DNA from: Rhodospirillales bacterium 69-11
Lineage (GTDB): Bacteria; Pseudomonadota; Alphaproteobacteria; Acetobacterales; Acetobacteraceae
Reading direction: 5' to 3'
Length of the DNA: 64,000 nt
Assembly: GCA_001898425.1 (NCBI GenBank)
Contig: MKTV01000045.1
Location: 180,169-244,168 of the forward strand
Both the position numbers and the translations under genes were made by a program. Shown in pieces: positions 34,958 through 43,699 of the stretch. Position 1 is the first letter of the stretch. Every line of letters starts with the position of its first letter. The notes below the pieces were generated by a model. That model was given only the letters and a program-made list of their open reading frames with translations. It was not told the DNA's origin and did not search any database.

Positions 34958-36460
34958 TCAGTTCGGCGGATACAGTGCCGCCGCGTCCCGGTGCAGCGCC
35001 GCGCGCGACGCATCGTCGGAGTAGAACATGTGCCCGCCCGGATAGACGACGAGGCGCAGGCGGGACGGTCCGGCGAATGCGGGCACCTGCCGCAGCAGGA
35101 GTTCGGTCGCGAAATACGGCGTGACCAGGTCGAACATCCCGTGCGCCACCAGCACCCGCAAGCGCGGGTCCAGCGCCAGCGCGGTCTGCAGCGCGCCCAT
35201 CGACTCGGGCGCCGTGGTACCGCGCCCCCAGTTCCAGGACCGGAACGCGGCATCGCCGACCAGGTGGTAGACCCGGTCCGGTTGCCAGCCGAACCGGTGG
35301 TAGAGCGAGACCATCGCCGCCGTGATCGGCGCCCGCAGACCGTCCAGCATCGGGTCGGCCGCACGGCTCGTAAGCCGCAGCGGCGTCGGGTCCGGCGTCA
35401 GGATCGTCGCGTCGTACGGGCTGCCGATTTCGGCGCGGGCGCGGGCGATCTCGTGCAGGAAGACGTCGGTGCCGAGCCGGCCCTGGTAGCGGCGCACCAG
35501 CGCGGGATCGAGGCCGGTGAGTCGCGCCACGGCGGCGCTGAGCCGTTCCACCGCCGCGTCGTCCCGCACGCCGCGCAGCAGGTCGGTCACGTAGTCGCCC
35601 GCCGCATAGGCTTCCACGTCGCCCAGCGAGTCGCGGGTGACGGGCCCCTGCACGCCGCGCAGCGCGGCGACTTCGGACGGCAGCCGGGACGCGAGCGCCA
35701 TCGGGTCGGTGCTGGGTGCGATCCGGCCCAGGTCGAGCGCCGGCGAGAGCAGCACCATGCCGCTGATCCCGACCCCTTCCTGCTCCTGCAGCCGGCGCGT
35801 GAGGCGCGGGGCGCGGAACCCGCCATAGCTCTCGCCCAGCAGGTATTTCGGCGAGCCCATCCGGTCATTGCGGTCGAGCCAGCGGCGGATTGCCTGGGCG
35901 AGCAGGTCGATGTCGCCCTCCACCGACCAGGCGGTGCGCCGTGCGTCCTCGCCCCCCAGCACGCGGGCGTAGCCGGTGCCCGGTGGATCGAGGAACACGA
36001 GGTCCGTCATGTCGAGCCACGTATCGGCGTTCGGTTCGGGATCGGCCGGCGCGGACGGGGACGGGACCAGCGGGATGCGCCAGGGGCCGACGGCGCCCAC
36101 CTGGAGCCAGCCGGACGCCATGCCGGGGCCGCCGTTGAACACGAAGGTCACCGGCCGGCTGCGCGGGTCGGCATCGGGGCGGCGGTACGCGACGAAGGCG
36201 ATGTCGGCCAGCGCGCCGCCATGGTCGTCCGGCAAGCGGATCGCGCCGGCCGTCACCATGACCCGCATCGGGCCGGAGGGCAGGTCGAGCGTATGCTGCG
36301 TCGTGACGTCCCCGGGCAGGCGCGGGATCTCGGTCCGCCCACGCCCGGCGCCGCCATCCGGCTCCGACGCCGCTTGCGCCGGGGGATGCGCCGGGGGCGC
36401 CTGTGCCAGGCCGAATGTGGGCAGGAGCAGCAGGCCGGCGATCAGGGCGAGACGTCGCAT
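34958..36460 (-). CDS. serine carboxypeptidase-like S10 family peptidase
   Basis: This is an exported alpha/beta-hydrolase peptidase (500 aa from ATG 36460). The N-terminal hydrophobic segment (LALIAGLLLLPTFGLAQA) is a signal peptide. The catalytic Ser211 is in LLGESYGGFRAP, with the oxyanion-loop motif FVFNGGPGMAS upstream and a His in the C-terminal YPGGHMFYSDD. The FLDPPGTGYARV segment is also typical of the family. The frame is open to 36502, but the later start gives a normal signal peptide. It is 78 bases downstream of the Wza-like gene on the same strand. The natural substrate is unknown. Confidence 0.88.
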   Translation of the reverse strand: MRRLALIAGLLLLPTFGLAQAPPAHPPAQAASEPDGGAGRGRTEIPRLPGDVTTQHTLDLPSGPMRVMVTAGAIRLPDDHGGALADIAFVAYRRPDADPRSRPVTFVFNGGPGMASGWLQVGAVGPWRIPLVPSPSAPADPEPNADTWLDMTDLVFLDPPGTGYARVLGGEDARRTAWSVEGDIDLLAQAIRRWLDRNDRMGSPKYLLGESYGGFRAPRLTRRLQEQEGVGISGMVLLSPALDLGRIAPSTDPMALASRLPSEVAALRGVQGPVTRDSLGDVEAYAAGDYVTDLLRGVRDDAAVERLSAAVARLTGLDPALVRRYQGRLGTDVFLHEIARARAEIGSPYDATILTPDPTPLRLTSRAADPMLDGLRAPITAAMVSLYHRFGWQPDRVYHLVGDAAFRSWNWGRGTTAPESMGALQTALALDPRLRVLVAHGMFDLVTPYFATELLLRQVPAFAGPSRLRLVVYPGGHMFYSDDASRAALHRDAAALYPPN

Positions 36461-36538
36461 CCGGCCAGCTAACCACGCCGGCCATCGCCGGTCATGTGAC
36501 ATCGGGCGGCGCGAGGGCTGCCGGGTCGGACCGACCGC

Positions 36539-37114
36539 TCAGAACCGGCGCTCGAACACCGTGACGACGTCGCCCGGCTGCACGAAGGCCTGGCGGGGCG
36601 CGCGGCCCTCGACGGCCGTCCCGTCCGTCGTGCGCAGCACGGAGGCGTAGCCCTCGACGGCGCGGTAGGTGAACCCGCCTGCCACGGCGACCGCGGTGAC
36701 CACCGTCATGCCAGGCTGGTAGGGGTACTGGCCCGGCCGGTTCACTTCCCCCAGCACGAAGATCGGTCGGTAGGCGATCACCTCGGCGGAGACGGACGGG
36801 TTGCGCAGCACGTTGCCGCGCTTCAGCGCATCCGCCACCGCGCGTTCCAGCTCCACCGGGGTGAGGCCGGCTGCGCGCACCGTGCCCACCAGAGGCAGGG
36901 CGATGGTGCCGCCGTCGGAGACGCGGAATTCCCCCGTGAGCTGTTCCTCCCCGAAGGTGATCAGGCGCACGGCGTCGCCCGGCCCCAGATGGTAGTCGGT
37001 CGCAGCAGGGGCCGGCGGCAGGGGCGGCAGGTCGCGGCCCGGCGCGCAGCCGGTCAAGACGAGGATCAGCGCCGCTCCGGCGAGCCTCGACGAAAGCTGC
37101 GGTGGCAGACGCAT
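36539..37114 (-). CDS. polysaccharide export lipoprotein, Wza/GumB-like
   Basis: This outer-membrane polysaccharide export protein has 191 aa. A lipoprotein signal with lipobox LTGC lies at about residues 20-23. The poly-export domain follows (YHLGPGDAVRLITFGEE, then the DGGTIALPLVGTVRAAGLT block) with one SLBB-type segment (IFVLGEVNRPGQYPYQPGM). It is short, like GumB, rather than like E. coli Wza (about 380 aa). GGAGAGG lies before the ATG at 37114. It is transcribed divergently from the Wzc-like gene; the 233-base gap between them probably holds both promoters. Confidence 0.88.
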   Translation of the reverse strand: MRLPPQLSSRLAGAALILVLTGCAPGRDLPPLPPAPAATDYHLGPGDAVRLITFGEEQLTGEFRVSDGGTIALPLVGTVRAAGLTPVELERAVADALKRGNVLRNPSVSAEVIAYRPIFVLGEVNRPGQYPYQPGMTVVTAVAVAGGFTYRAVEGYASVLRTTDGTAVEGRAPRQAFVQPGDVVTVFERRF

Positions 37115-37347
37115 GCGACACCTCTCCACGGGACCGCGCGGTCGCCGCGCGACCGGGGTGCTCGCGCCATCCTGCACGCGTCTGTCTTCGCGAACGGTTA
37201 ACGCGGCCTGCGAGCGGTGACGCCCCGGCCCGCGGGCGCGCGGAAACGCATCCGCATTCACGCGTCCTTAATCACCACCGACGTATGCAGGACGGGCCAC
37301 AAGGTCCGGGCAAAACGCGCGGGCCGCCCCCGTGAGGCTCATGCGTG

Positions 37348-39618
37348 ATGCCCGACATGCCCGCAAGGACCGAGTCCGACCCGGTTCCGCGGCAGGAGCG
37401 GCAGAGGGGGGACACGAACGGCGACGGGGGTGAACTGCCCAGCCTCGCCGCGGTCTGGGCCGCCCTGCGCCGGCGCAAATGGGTCTTCCTCGGCTTCGCG
37501 CTTCTGGTTCCGCTCACGGCGCTCCTCGCGCTCGAGCGTGTCACGCCGCGCTACACCGCACAGGGCGCGCTGATCTACGAACCCAGCGAATACAAGCTGC
37601 GGGAGCTGCAGAGCATCCTGCGCGCCGATCCGACGACGGAAGCGGTGATGGCGAGCCAGGCGGAGATCCTGCAGAGCCTGCACATCGCCCAGCGCGTCGC
37701 CGAACGCGGCAACCTCTACGACAATCCCGAGTTCAACGCCGCGCTGCGACGCCCGGGTTTCCTCGCCCGCGCCGTCCATCGGCTGCAGGCCCTGTTCGAT
37801 CCGTCCGCCGCGCATCCGGCGTCGCCGGGCGCACCCGGCGCCGCCGGCACGCAACCATCGCCCGACGGAGCGCTCGGTCCCGCGCTCGACGATGCACGCA
37901 ACGCGACGATGCTCGCGGTGCAGCGGGCGCTGCGTGCCGAAGCGGTCAAGTTCTCCCGCGTGATCGAGGTGAGCTTCACCGCCGAGGACCGGATCGTGGC
38001 CGCACAGGCGGTCAACAACGCGATGGACGTCTACATCAAGGACCAGTACCGCGCGAAGCAGCGCGCCGTGCATCGCGCGACCGACTGGCTGGAGAAGCGC
38101 GCGGCCGAATTGCGGGCCGACGTCCGCACCGCCGAGGACCAGATCGCGGCCTATCGCGCCGCGCGAGGGCTGTCGCAGGGCATGCATGCCGGGATCGACG
38201 CGGAGCAGATCTCGCACCTTTCCGAGGAGGTGGCGCGGGCGCGCGGCGAGCTGGCCAATGCCGAAGGCCGGCTCGATGCCGCGCGGGGCCGCGCCGGTGC
38301 GGCGGCGCAGGCCGCGATCGCGCCGTCGGTCGTGCAGCTCCGCGCCCAGCAGGACCAGCTCACCGCACAGCTCCAGGCGCAGCAGACGCGCGTCGGCTCC
38401 CGCCACCCCGATGCGGAGGCGCTGCGCCAGCAGGTCGCGCAGGCCGCGCGGGCGGTCGCCGACGAGGTCCGGCGTGTCGTCTCCGCCACCGAGGCCGAGG
38501 TGCGGGCCGCGCGCGAGCGCGTGGCGGCCCTGGAGGAGGCGATGCGGCGCGCCCAGCACGCGGCGGACCGGTCGGCGCAGGCCCAGGTGCCGCTGAACGC
38601 GCTGCAGCGCGACCTGGAGGCGGCGCGCGGGCAGTTGCAGGCCGTGCTGGAGCGTATCCAGCAGACCTCCCAGCAGGCGGCGATCGAGACGCCCGAGGCG
38701 CACGAGATCTCCCAGGCGCTGCCGCCGCTCGCGCCTTCCTGGCCGCGCAAGGGGCCGATGCTCGCGGGGGCGGCGGCGGCCGGCCTGCTCCTGGGGGCGC
38801 TCGTGGTCCTGCTGCTGGAACGTGTCGATCCGACGTTGTCCAGCGGGGCCACGCTCCGCCGCGCCGTGGGCATGCCGTGCTTCGCGCTGCTGCCGGAGAT
38901 CGGACGCCGCGCACTCGGCGCGCTCGAGCCGGAGGAGTTCGTGGTCCGCCGCCCGCTCAGCCCCTTCGCCGAACAGATCCGCGGCCTGCGCGCCGCGCTG
39001 TGGTTCGGGGCGCAGCGGCCCCGCGTGATCGCCGTCACCGCCGCGCGGCCGGCCGAGGCGAAGACCGTCGTCACGCTCTGCCTCGCCCGCTCCGCACGGA
39101 TGAGCGGGGAGCGGGTGGTCGCGGTGGAATGCGACCTTCGCGCGCCGTCCTTCGAGGAGCGGCTGCAGGGCGAGGGCGGGCCGGGTCTCGCGGAGCTGCT
39201 GCGGGGCGAGGCGACACTGGACGCGGTGCTTCGTAAGGATTCGTTGACCGGTATGGCCTATGTCCCGGCCGGCAGGCTCACCGGCGACGCGCTGGGCCTG
39301 TTCCTCTCGGATGCCATGGGGCGGATGTTGCAGACCCTTCGCCAGGACCACGACCTCGTGCTGCTCGACCTGCCGCCGGCCCAGGCGACGGCGGAGGCGC
39401 GGGCGGTGGCGGCGCTGGCCGATGCCACGCTGCTCTGCGTTCGCTGGCGCTCGACCCCGCGCCAGGCGGTGGTCCATGCGATCGAACGGTTGGAGGAGAC
39501 CCACGCCAGCCTGGTCGGCGCCGTGCTGACCCGGGTCGATCCGCGCATACATGCGCGCTCGGGACAGGTGGATGCAGAGGTGTATCATCGCCGCGCGAGA
39601 CGGTCGCAGCGGAGATGA
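37348..39618 (+). CDS. Wzc/GumC-like chain-length regulator with degenerate tyrosine-kinase domain
   Basis: This 756-aa inner-membrane protein controls polysaccharide polymerisation and export. It has a Wzz domain with TM1 (about 47-66), long coiled-coil segments (about 250-440), TM2 (MLAGAAAAGLLLGALVVLLL, about 471-490), then a cytoplasmic BY-kinase-like domain. The Walker A reads RPAEAKTVV with Lys572, where active kinases have PGEGKS/T, so the glycine before the Lys is Ala. Walker A' is ECDLRAPS and Walker B LVLLDLPPAQ. The usual C-terminal Tyr cluster is missing; only one Tyr is near the end. ATG 37348 is preferred over GTG 37345. galE follows after seven bases. Confidence 0.87.
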   Translation: MPDMPARTESDPVPRQERQRGDTNGDGGELPSLAAVWAALRRRKWVFLGFALLVPLTALLALERVTPRYTAQGALIYEPSEYKLRELQSILRADPTTEAVMASQAEILQSLHIAQRVAERGNLYDNPEFNAALRRPGFLARAVHRLQALFDPSAAHPASPGAPGAAGTQPSPDGALGPALDDARNATMLAVQRALRAEAVKFSRVIEVSFTAEDRIVAAQAVNNAMDVYIKDQYRAKQRAVHRATDWLEKRAAELRADVRTAEDQIAAYRAARGLSQGMHAGIDAEQISHLSEEVARARGELANAEGRLDAARGRAGAAAQAAIAPSVVQLRAQQDQLTAQLQAQQTRVGSRHPDAEALRQQVAQAARAVADEVRRVVSATEAEVRAARERVAALEEAMRRAQHAADRSAQAQVPLNALQRDLEAARGQLQAVLERIQQTSQQAAIETPEAHEISQALPPLAPSWPRKGPMLAGAAAAGLLLGALVVLLLERVDPTLSSGATLRRAVGMPCFALLPEIGRRALGALEPEEFVVRRPLSPFAEQIRGLRAALWFGAQRPRVIAVTAARPAEAKTVVTLCLARSARMSGERVVAVECDLRAPSFEERLQGEGGPGLAELLRGEATLDAVLRKDSLTGMAYVPAGRLTGDALGLFLSDAMGRMLQTLRQDHDLVLLDLPPAQATAEARAVAALADATLLCVRWRSTPRQAVVHAIERLEETHASLVGAVLTRVDPRIHARSGQVDAEVYHRRARRSQRR

Positions 39619-39625
39619 TATCCTC

Positions 39626-40612
39626 ATGACGGGACGGTTCCTGGTCACCGGCGGTGCCGGTTACGTCGGCAGCCATCTGGTGGCGGCACTGCGCGCGCGG
39701 GGCGATGCGGTGGTGGTGTTCGACAACCTGCGCACCGGCCATCGCGCCGCGGTGCCGGCGGACGTGCCGCTGGTCGTGGCCGATCTCGCCGATCATGCCG
39801 CCCTGGACGCCGCGCTGGCCCAGGGGCCGTTCGACGGCGTGTTCCACTTCGCGAGCCTCACCCAGGTGGGGGAGAGCATGCGCGAGCCCTATCGCTACCT
39901 CTACGACAACGTCGCGAACGGCATCGCGCTGGTGGATGCCTGCGTCCGTCATGGCGTGAAGCGCTTCGTGCTGTCCTCCACCGCCGCGCTGTTCGGCATG
40001 CCGGAGACGGTGCCCATCCCCGAGGATGCCCGCATCGATCCCGGCAACCCATACGGTGACAGCAAGTGGATGATCGAGCGCACGCTGATGTGGGCCAGCC
40101 GCATCCACGGGCTGCGGAGCGCGTGCCTGCGCTACTTCAACGCCGCCGGCGCCGATCCGGCGGGCCGGCTGGGGGAGGACCACCGGCCGGAATCCCATCT
40201 CATTCCCCTGGTGATCGACGCCACGCTGGGCCGCCGCCCGCCGCTCGAGGTGTACGGTGACGACTACGCGACGCCGGACGGCACCTGCGTGCGCGACTAC
40301 GTCCACGTCACCGACCTGGCGGATGCGCATCTGCTGGCCTTCGACAAGCTGGCCGAAGGCGACGTGGTCTGGAATCTGGGCAACGGCGCCGGCCACTCGG
40401 TGCTGGAGGTGATCCAGGCGGTGGAGCGGATCGCCAACACGCGCGTGCCGTACCGGATGGCGCCGCGCCGGCCGGGCGACCCGGCCGTGCTGGTGGCGGC
40501 CGCCGACCGCGCGCGGGCCGCGGGCTGGCGTCCGCGCTTCGATGCGCTGGACGAGATCGTCCGCACCGCTTGGGACTGGCGCGTCGCGCATCCGGAGGGC
40601 TATGGCGCCTGA
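39626..40612 (+). CDS. galE: UDP-glucose 4-epimerase (GalE-type NAD-dependent epimerase)
   Basis: This extended short-chain dehydrogenase interconverts UDP-glucose and UDP-galactose (328 aa). NAD binding is in LVTGGAGYVGSHLVAAL at residues 6-22. The catalytic pair is Tyr143 and Lys147 in NPYGDSKWM, with the upstream serine in VLSSTAALFG. LRYFNAAGADPAGRLGED and CVRDYVHVTDLADAH are typical of GalE. It begins seven bases after the Wzc-like gene, so it supplies sugar nucleotide to this polysaccharide locus. A related UDP-sugar epimerase is possible. Confidence 0.92.
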   Translation: MTGRFLVTGGAGYVGSHLVAALRARGDAVVVFDNLRTGHRAAVPADVPLVVADLADHAALDAALAQGPFDGVFHFASLTQVGESMREPYRYLYDNVANGIALVDACVRHGVKRFVLSSTAALFGMPETVPIPEDARIDPGNPYGDSKWMIERTLMWASRIHGLRSACLRYFNAAGADPAGRLGEDHRPESHLIPLVIDATLGRRPPLEVYGDDYATPDGTCVRDYVHVTDLADAHLLAFDKLAEGDVVWNLGNGAGHSVLEVIQAVERIANTRVPYRMAPRRPGDPAVLVAAADRARAAGWRPRFDALDEIVRTAWDWRVAHPEGYGA

Positions 40613-40680
40613 TGCCTCCAAGCGGCGCCGGTCCCGCCGACGTCGCCCTCCCAGCGCGCGCCCTCTTGCTCGGGGCTCCC

Positions 40681-40830
40681 GGGTCAGGACCGCCCTCGGC
40701 CACGGCCCGCGTGTCAGGACCGCCCTCGGCCAAGGCCCGCGTGTCACGCCCGCCTTCGGCCAAGGCCCGCGTGTCACGCCCGCCCTCGGCCGGAGCCCCC
40801 GTGTCATGGCCGCGCTCGTCGCGGCCATCC
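40681..40830. repeat. 30-bp tandem array running into a GTCATGGCC palindrome
   Basis: Four head-to-tail 30-bp units start at 40681, 40711, 40741 and 40771 (core GCCCGCGTGTCA at the joints, CGCCCTCGGCCAAGGC inside). A fifth, diverged unit at 40801-40830 reads GTCATGGCCGCGCTCGTCGC and matches a palindromic intergenic repeat widespread in alphaproteobacteria. The array lies between galE and the membrane gene and runs into the possible start of the latter. Confidence 0.8.
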
Positions 40831-42227
40831 ACGACGCCCCGCATCGCACGGGAACCCGGGGGACGCAGCACCCGCCACGCACTCCCACGACCGAAGCGCG
40901 CCTGAGCAAGACCCCCTGGACCGCAGTGCTTCTGGGCGCGCTCATCCTGCTGTGGCCGGCCGCCTGGAACGGCTACCCGATCGTCTTCTCCGACACCGGC
41001 ACCTATCTGTCCCAGGCGATCGAGCACTATCTCGGCTGGGACCGCCCCCCGGTCTATTCGCTGTTCATGCTGCCGCTGCATCTGCGGCTGAGCACCTGGC
41101 CGGTGGTGGCCGTGCAGGCGCTGCTCGCCAGCCACACCATCGCGCTGGCCTGGCGGTGCTTCGCCACACCAGACCCGGCCACGCCCGCCGCCGGCCCGCG
41201 GCTGATTTTCCTTCTGCTCCTGCTCGCCGCCGCGAGCTGGTTGCCCTGGCTCGTCTGCGACCTCACGCCGGATCTGTTCACACCGCTCCTCGTCCTCGCG
41301 CTCGCCATGATGGTGGTCACGCCGGACCGGCTGCGTCCGTCCGAACGGATCTGGGTCGCCATGTTTGCCGGATTCATGATCGCGACCCAGCTCTCGAGCC
41401 TGCCGCTCGCGGCGGCGCTGCTGCTGGTGCTGCTGCCGCTCCGGCGCCGGCTGGGCGGTGCGGGGCGGGTGCGCTGGGGCCTGGCTCTCGCGCCTCCCGT
41501 GCTCGCGATGGCCGGGCTCGTGGCGATCAACCTCGCCGGCCATGGGCGTGCCGCGATCTCGCCCTACGGCAACGTCTTCCTCCTGGCGCGGGTGATCTAC
41601 GACGGACCCGGCATGGCGGTGCTGCAGCGTGACTGCCCCGCGGCCGGCTGGCGGCTCTGCACGACACTCGACGCATTCCCGCCCGACTCGGACGGGTTCC
41701 TCTGGCGGGCGGACAGCCCCGTGCAGCGCGCGGGCGGCCACAAGATCGTGTCGGCCGAGGCCAATGCGATCATCCTTGCCGCCCTGCGCGCCGATCCGAT
41801 CGGCATGGCCGGCTCCTTCGCGGGCAATTGGGGCCGGCAGCTCGTGCTGGTTGCGAGCGGCGACGGGCTCGAACCCTGGCCCGCCACCGTGGCCCCGGTG
41901 ATCCGCCGCCATTTCCCCGGGGCGGAGGTCGAGGCCTACGCGCAATCCCGACAGGCCCGCGGCATCCTCGCCGTGCCGGCCACGCTGGCGCGGCTGCATG
42001 TCGTGCTGGGTGCGGCCGGCCTCGTCCTCTGCCTGCTGCGCCTGCCGAACCTCGTCCGCACGCGCGATCCGCTCGCCGGCCTCGTCGTCGCGGTCGTCGT
42101 CGCGCTGCTGGCCGGCGCCGCGATCACCGGCGGCCTGTCGATGCCGCACGACCGCTACCAGGCGCGGCTGATGTGGCTGCCGGCCTGCGCCGCCCTGCTG
42201 CTGCTGCTCCGGCCCGCGTCACGATGA
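40806..42227 (+). CDS. polytopic membrane protein of the polysaccharide locus, start uncertain
   Basis: An uncharacterised membrane protein (473 aa from ATG 40806) with about nine to ten hydrophobic segments. The first TM is followed by NGYPIVFSDTGTYLSQAI and GWDRPPVYSLFMLPLHL, and the C-terminus has ITGGLSMPHDRYQARLMWL. The layout (large hydrophobic protein, short conserved loops with Asp/Tyr/His) is like polysaccharide polymerases or GT-C glycosyltransferases, but no family motif is clear. ATG 40806 lies in a palindromic repeat; GTG 40926, just before the first TM, is an equally possible start. It overlaps the flippase gene by four bases (ATGA). Confidence 0.7.
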   Translation: MAALVAAIHDAPHRTGTRGTQHPPRTPTTEARLSKTPWTAVLLGALILLWPAAWNGYPIVFSDTGTYLSQAIEHYLGWDRPPVYSLFMLPLHLRLSTWPVVAVQALLASHTIALAWRCFATPDPATPAAGPRLIFLLLLLAAASWLPWLVCDLTPDLFTPLLVLALAMMVVTPDRLRPSERIWVAMFAGFMIATQLSSLPLAAALLLVLLPLRRRLGGAGRVRWGLALAPPVLAMAGLVAINLAGHGRAAISPYGNVFLLARVIYDGPGMAVLQRDCPAAGWRLCTTLDAFPPDSDGFLWRADSPVQRAGGHKIVSAEANAIILAALRADPIGMAGSFAGNWGRQLVLVASGDGLEPWPATVAPVIRRHFPGAEVEAYAQSRQARGILAVPATLARLHVVLGAAGLVLCLLRLPNLVRTRDPLAGLVVAVVVALLAGAAITGGLSMPHDRYQARLMWLPACAALLLLLRPASR

Positions 42228-43660
42228 ACCGCGCGACGCGGCGTGGCGTGGCCTGGTCGGGGATCGAGGCCGGATGTGCCGGCCTGCTGTCGATCGTCTC
42301 CGCCTTCCTGGTCGCGCGGCTGATCGGCCCGGAGGAGCTGGGCATCGGAACGGCCGCGGTCTCGGTGCACGTGCTGCTCTGGGTCGGCGTGAATGCGCTG
42401 TTCGGCGATGCGCTCGTGCAGCGCGCCGGCGTCGATGACGGGGTGGTCTCGAGCGCGCTCTGGGCGTCGAGCGGCGTCGGCATCGCGGCAGCCGGGGTCC
42501 AGGCCGCATCGGGCCTGGCGCTCGCGGCGGTCCTGGAGGACGGACGGCTCCTGCCGATGGGGTTGTGCCTAGCCGCGGCGCTGCCGCTGGTTGGGGCGGC
42601 GGGCGCGGTCCAGGGGCTGCTCACCCGTCGCCGCCGCTACGCACGGCTCGCCCTGCGCACGCTGCTCGGACAGGCGGCCGGCACGATGACCGGCGTGCTC
42701 GCGGCGCTGGGCGGGGCAGGGGCCTGGGCGCCGGTGCTGCAGCAGCTCGTCACCTCGGCCGCCGGCGCCTGCGTCCTGCTGCTGCTGGGCGGCTTCGTCC
42801 CGCGCCTGGTCTGGCGCGGCGGCGACGTGATGGGCCTGCTGCGGATCGGCCTGCCGCTGACCGCGAGCACGCTCGTTCTGCACGCGCGCTACCGGCTGTT
42901 CGCCCTCCTGGTGGGCGGCACCGCCGGCGCACTCGCGCTTGGACAGATGCATGTCGCATTCCGGCTGGTCGACACGGTGCGCGACCTGAGCTTCACCGCG
43001 TTGTGGCGGCTCATGCTGCCGCGGCTGGCCGAACGGCAACAGGATCCGGCGGCGCTGCTCGCGGCGGTGGACCGGCTGCTGCGCCTGTCGAGCATCGCCA
43101 TGTTGCCGCTCTGCGGCGCCATCGCGCTCCTGCTCCCGTCCGTCGTCGACCTCCTCCTCGGGTCCGAGTGGGCAGCGTCCGGATCGGCGGCCGAACCGCT
43201 CGTCGCGCTGATGGCCGTGCTGGTGCTGAGTTTCCCAGCCGGCGTCGCGCTGGTCGCGATCGGGCAGGCGCAGTACGCGCTCTACGCCAATCTCGCGGCG
43301 ATCGGGGTCATGGCCGTCAGCGTCCTGGCCGTGCAGCCGGAGACCGCGCAATCGGCCGTGCTGCTGTGGTGCGGCAGTCAGGCCGTCGTGCTGCCCTACG
43401 TCCTCCGCTGCAATGCGCGGGGCCTCGGTGTCGGCCCCTGGCGCCCCATGCGCGCGGGCGTCCCGGTCCTCGTCGTGACGCTCGTGGCCGTGGCGGTGGC
43501 GACGCTGCTGCCCTGGGTCGCCGGCCCCCCCGCGGATTCCGCCCAGCTCGCTGCCGTGCGGCTCGCGGTTTTCGCCGCCGCGCTCGCCCTCGGCGGGGGC
43601 TGGCTGCGGCGCGGCAGAGGCCGCCGCCCGGCGCTCGCCACCATTGGTCGCAGCGGATGA
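42224..43660 (+). CDS. Wzx-type polysaccharide flippase (MOP superfamily)
   Basis: This lipid-linked oligosaccharide translocase of the MOP/MATE-like superfamily has 478 aa. The start RRGVAWSGIEAGCAGLLSIV is the usual Wzx/RfbX opening, followed by ARLIGPEELGIGTAAVSVH. About twelve to fourteen hydrophobic segments are present. The ATG overlaps the preceding gene's stop (ATGA). It completes the wzc-galE-membrane protein-wzx run. No glycosyltransferase genes are in the window, so the sugar chain must be built by enzymes encoded elsewhere. Confidence 0.88.
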   Translation: MNRATRRGVAWSGIEAGCAGLLSIVSAFLVARLIGPEELGIGTAAVSVHVLLWVGVNALFGDALVQRAGVDDGVVSSALWASSGVGIAAAGVQAASGLALAAVLEDGRLLPMGLCLAAALPLVGAAGAVQGLLTRRRRYARLALRTLLGQAAGTMTGVLAALGGAGAWAPVLQQLVTSAAGACVLLLLGGFVPRLVWRGGDVMGLLRIGLPLTASTLVLHARYRLFALLVGGTAGALALGQMHVAFRLVDTVRDLSFTALWRLMLPRLAERQQDPAALLAAVDRLLRLSSIAMLPLCGAIALLLPSVVDLLLGSEWAASGSAAEPLVALMAVLVLSFPAGVALVAIGQAQYALYANLAAIGVMAVSVLAVQPETAQSAVLLWCGSQAVVLPYVLRCNARGLGVGPWRPMRAGVPVLVVTLVAVAVATLLPWVAGPPADSAQLAAVRLAVFAAALALGGGWLRRGRGRRPALATIGRSG

Positions 43661-43699
43661 GACGGATACACTCGCCGCGACGAGGGGACGAGTGGGACC

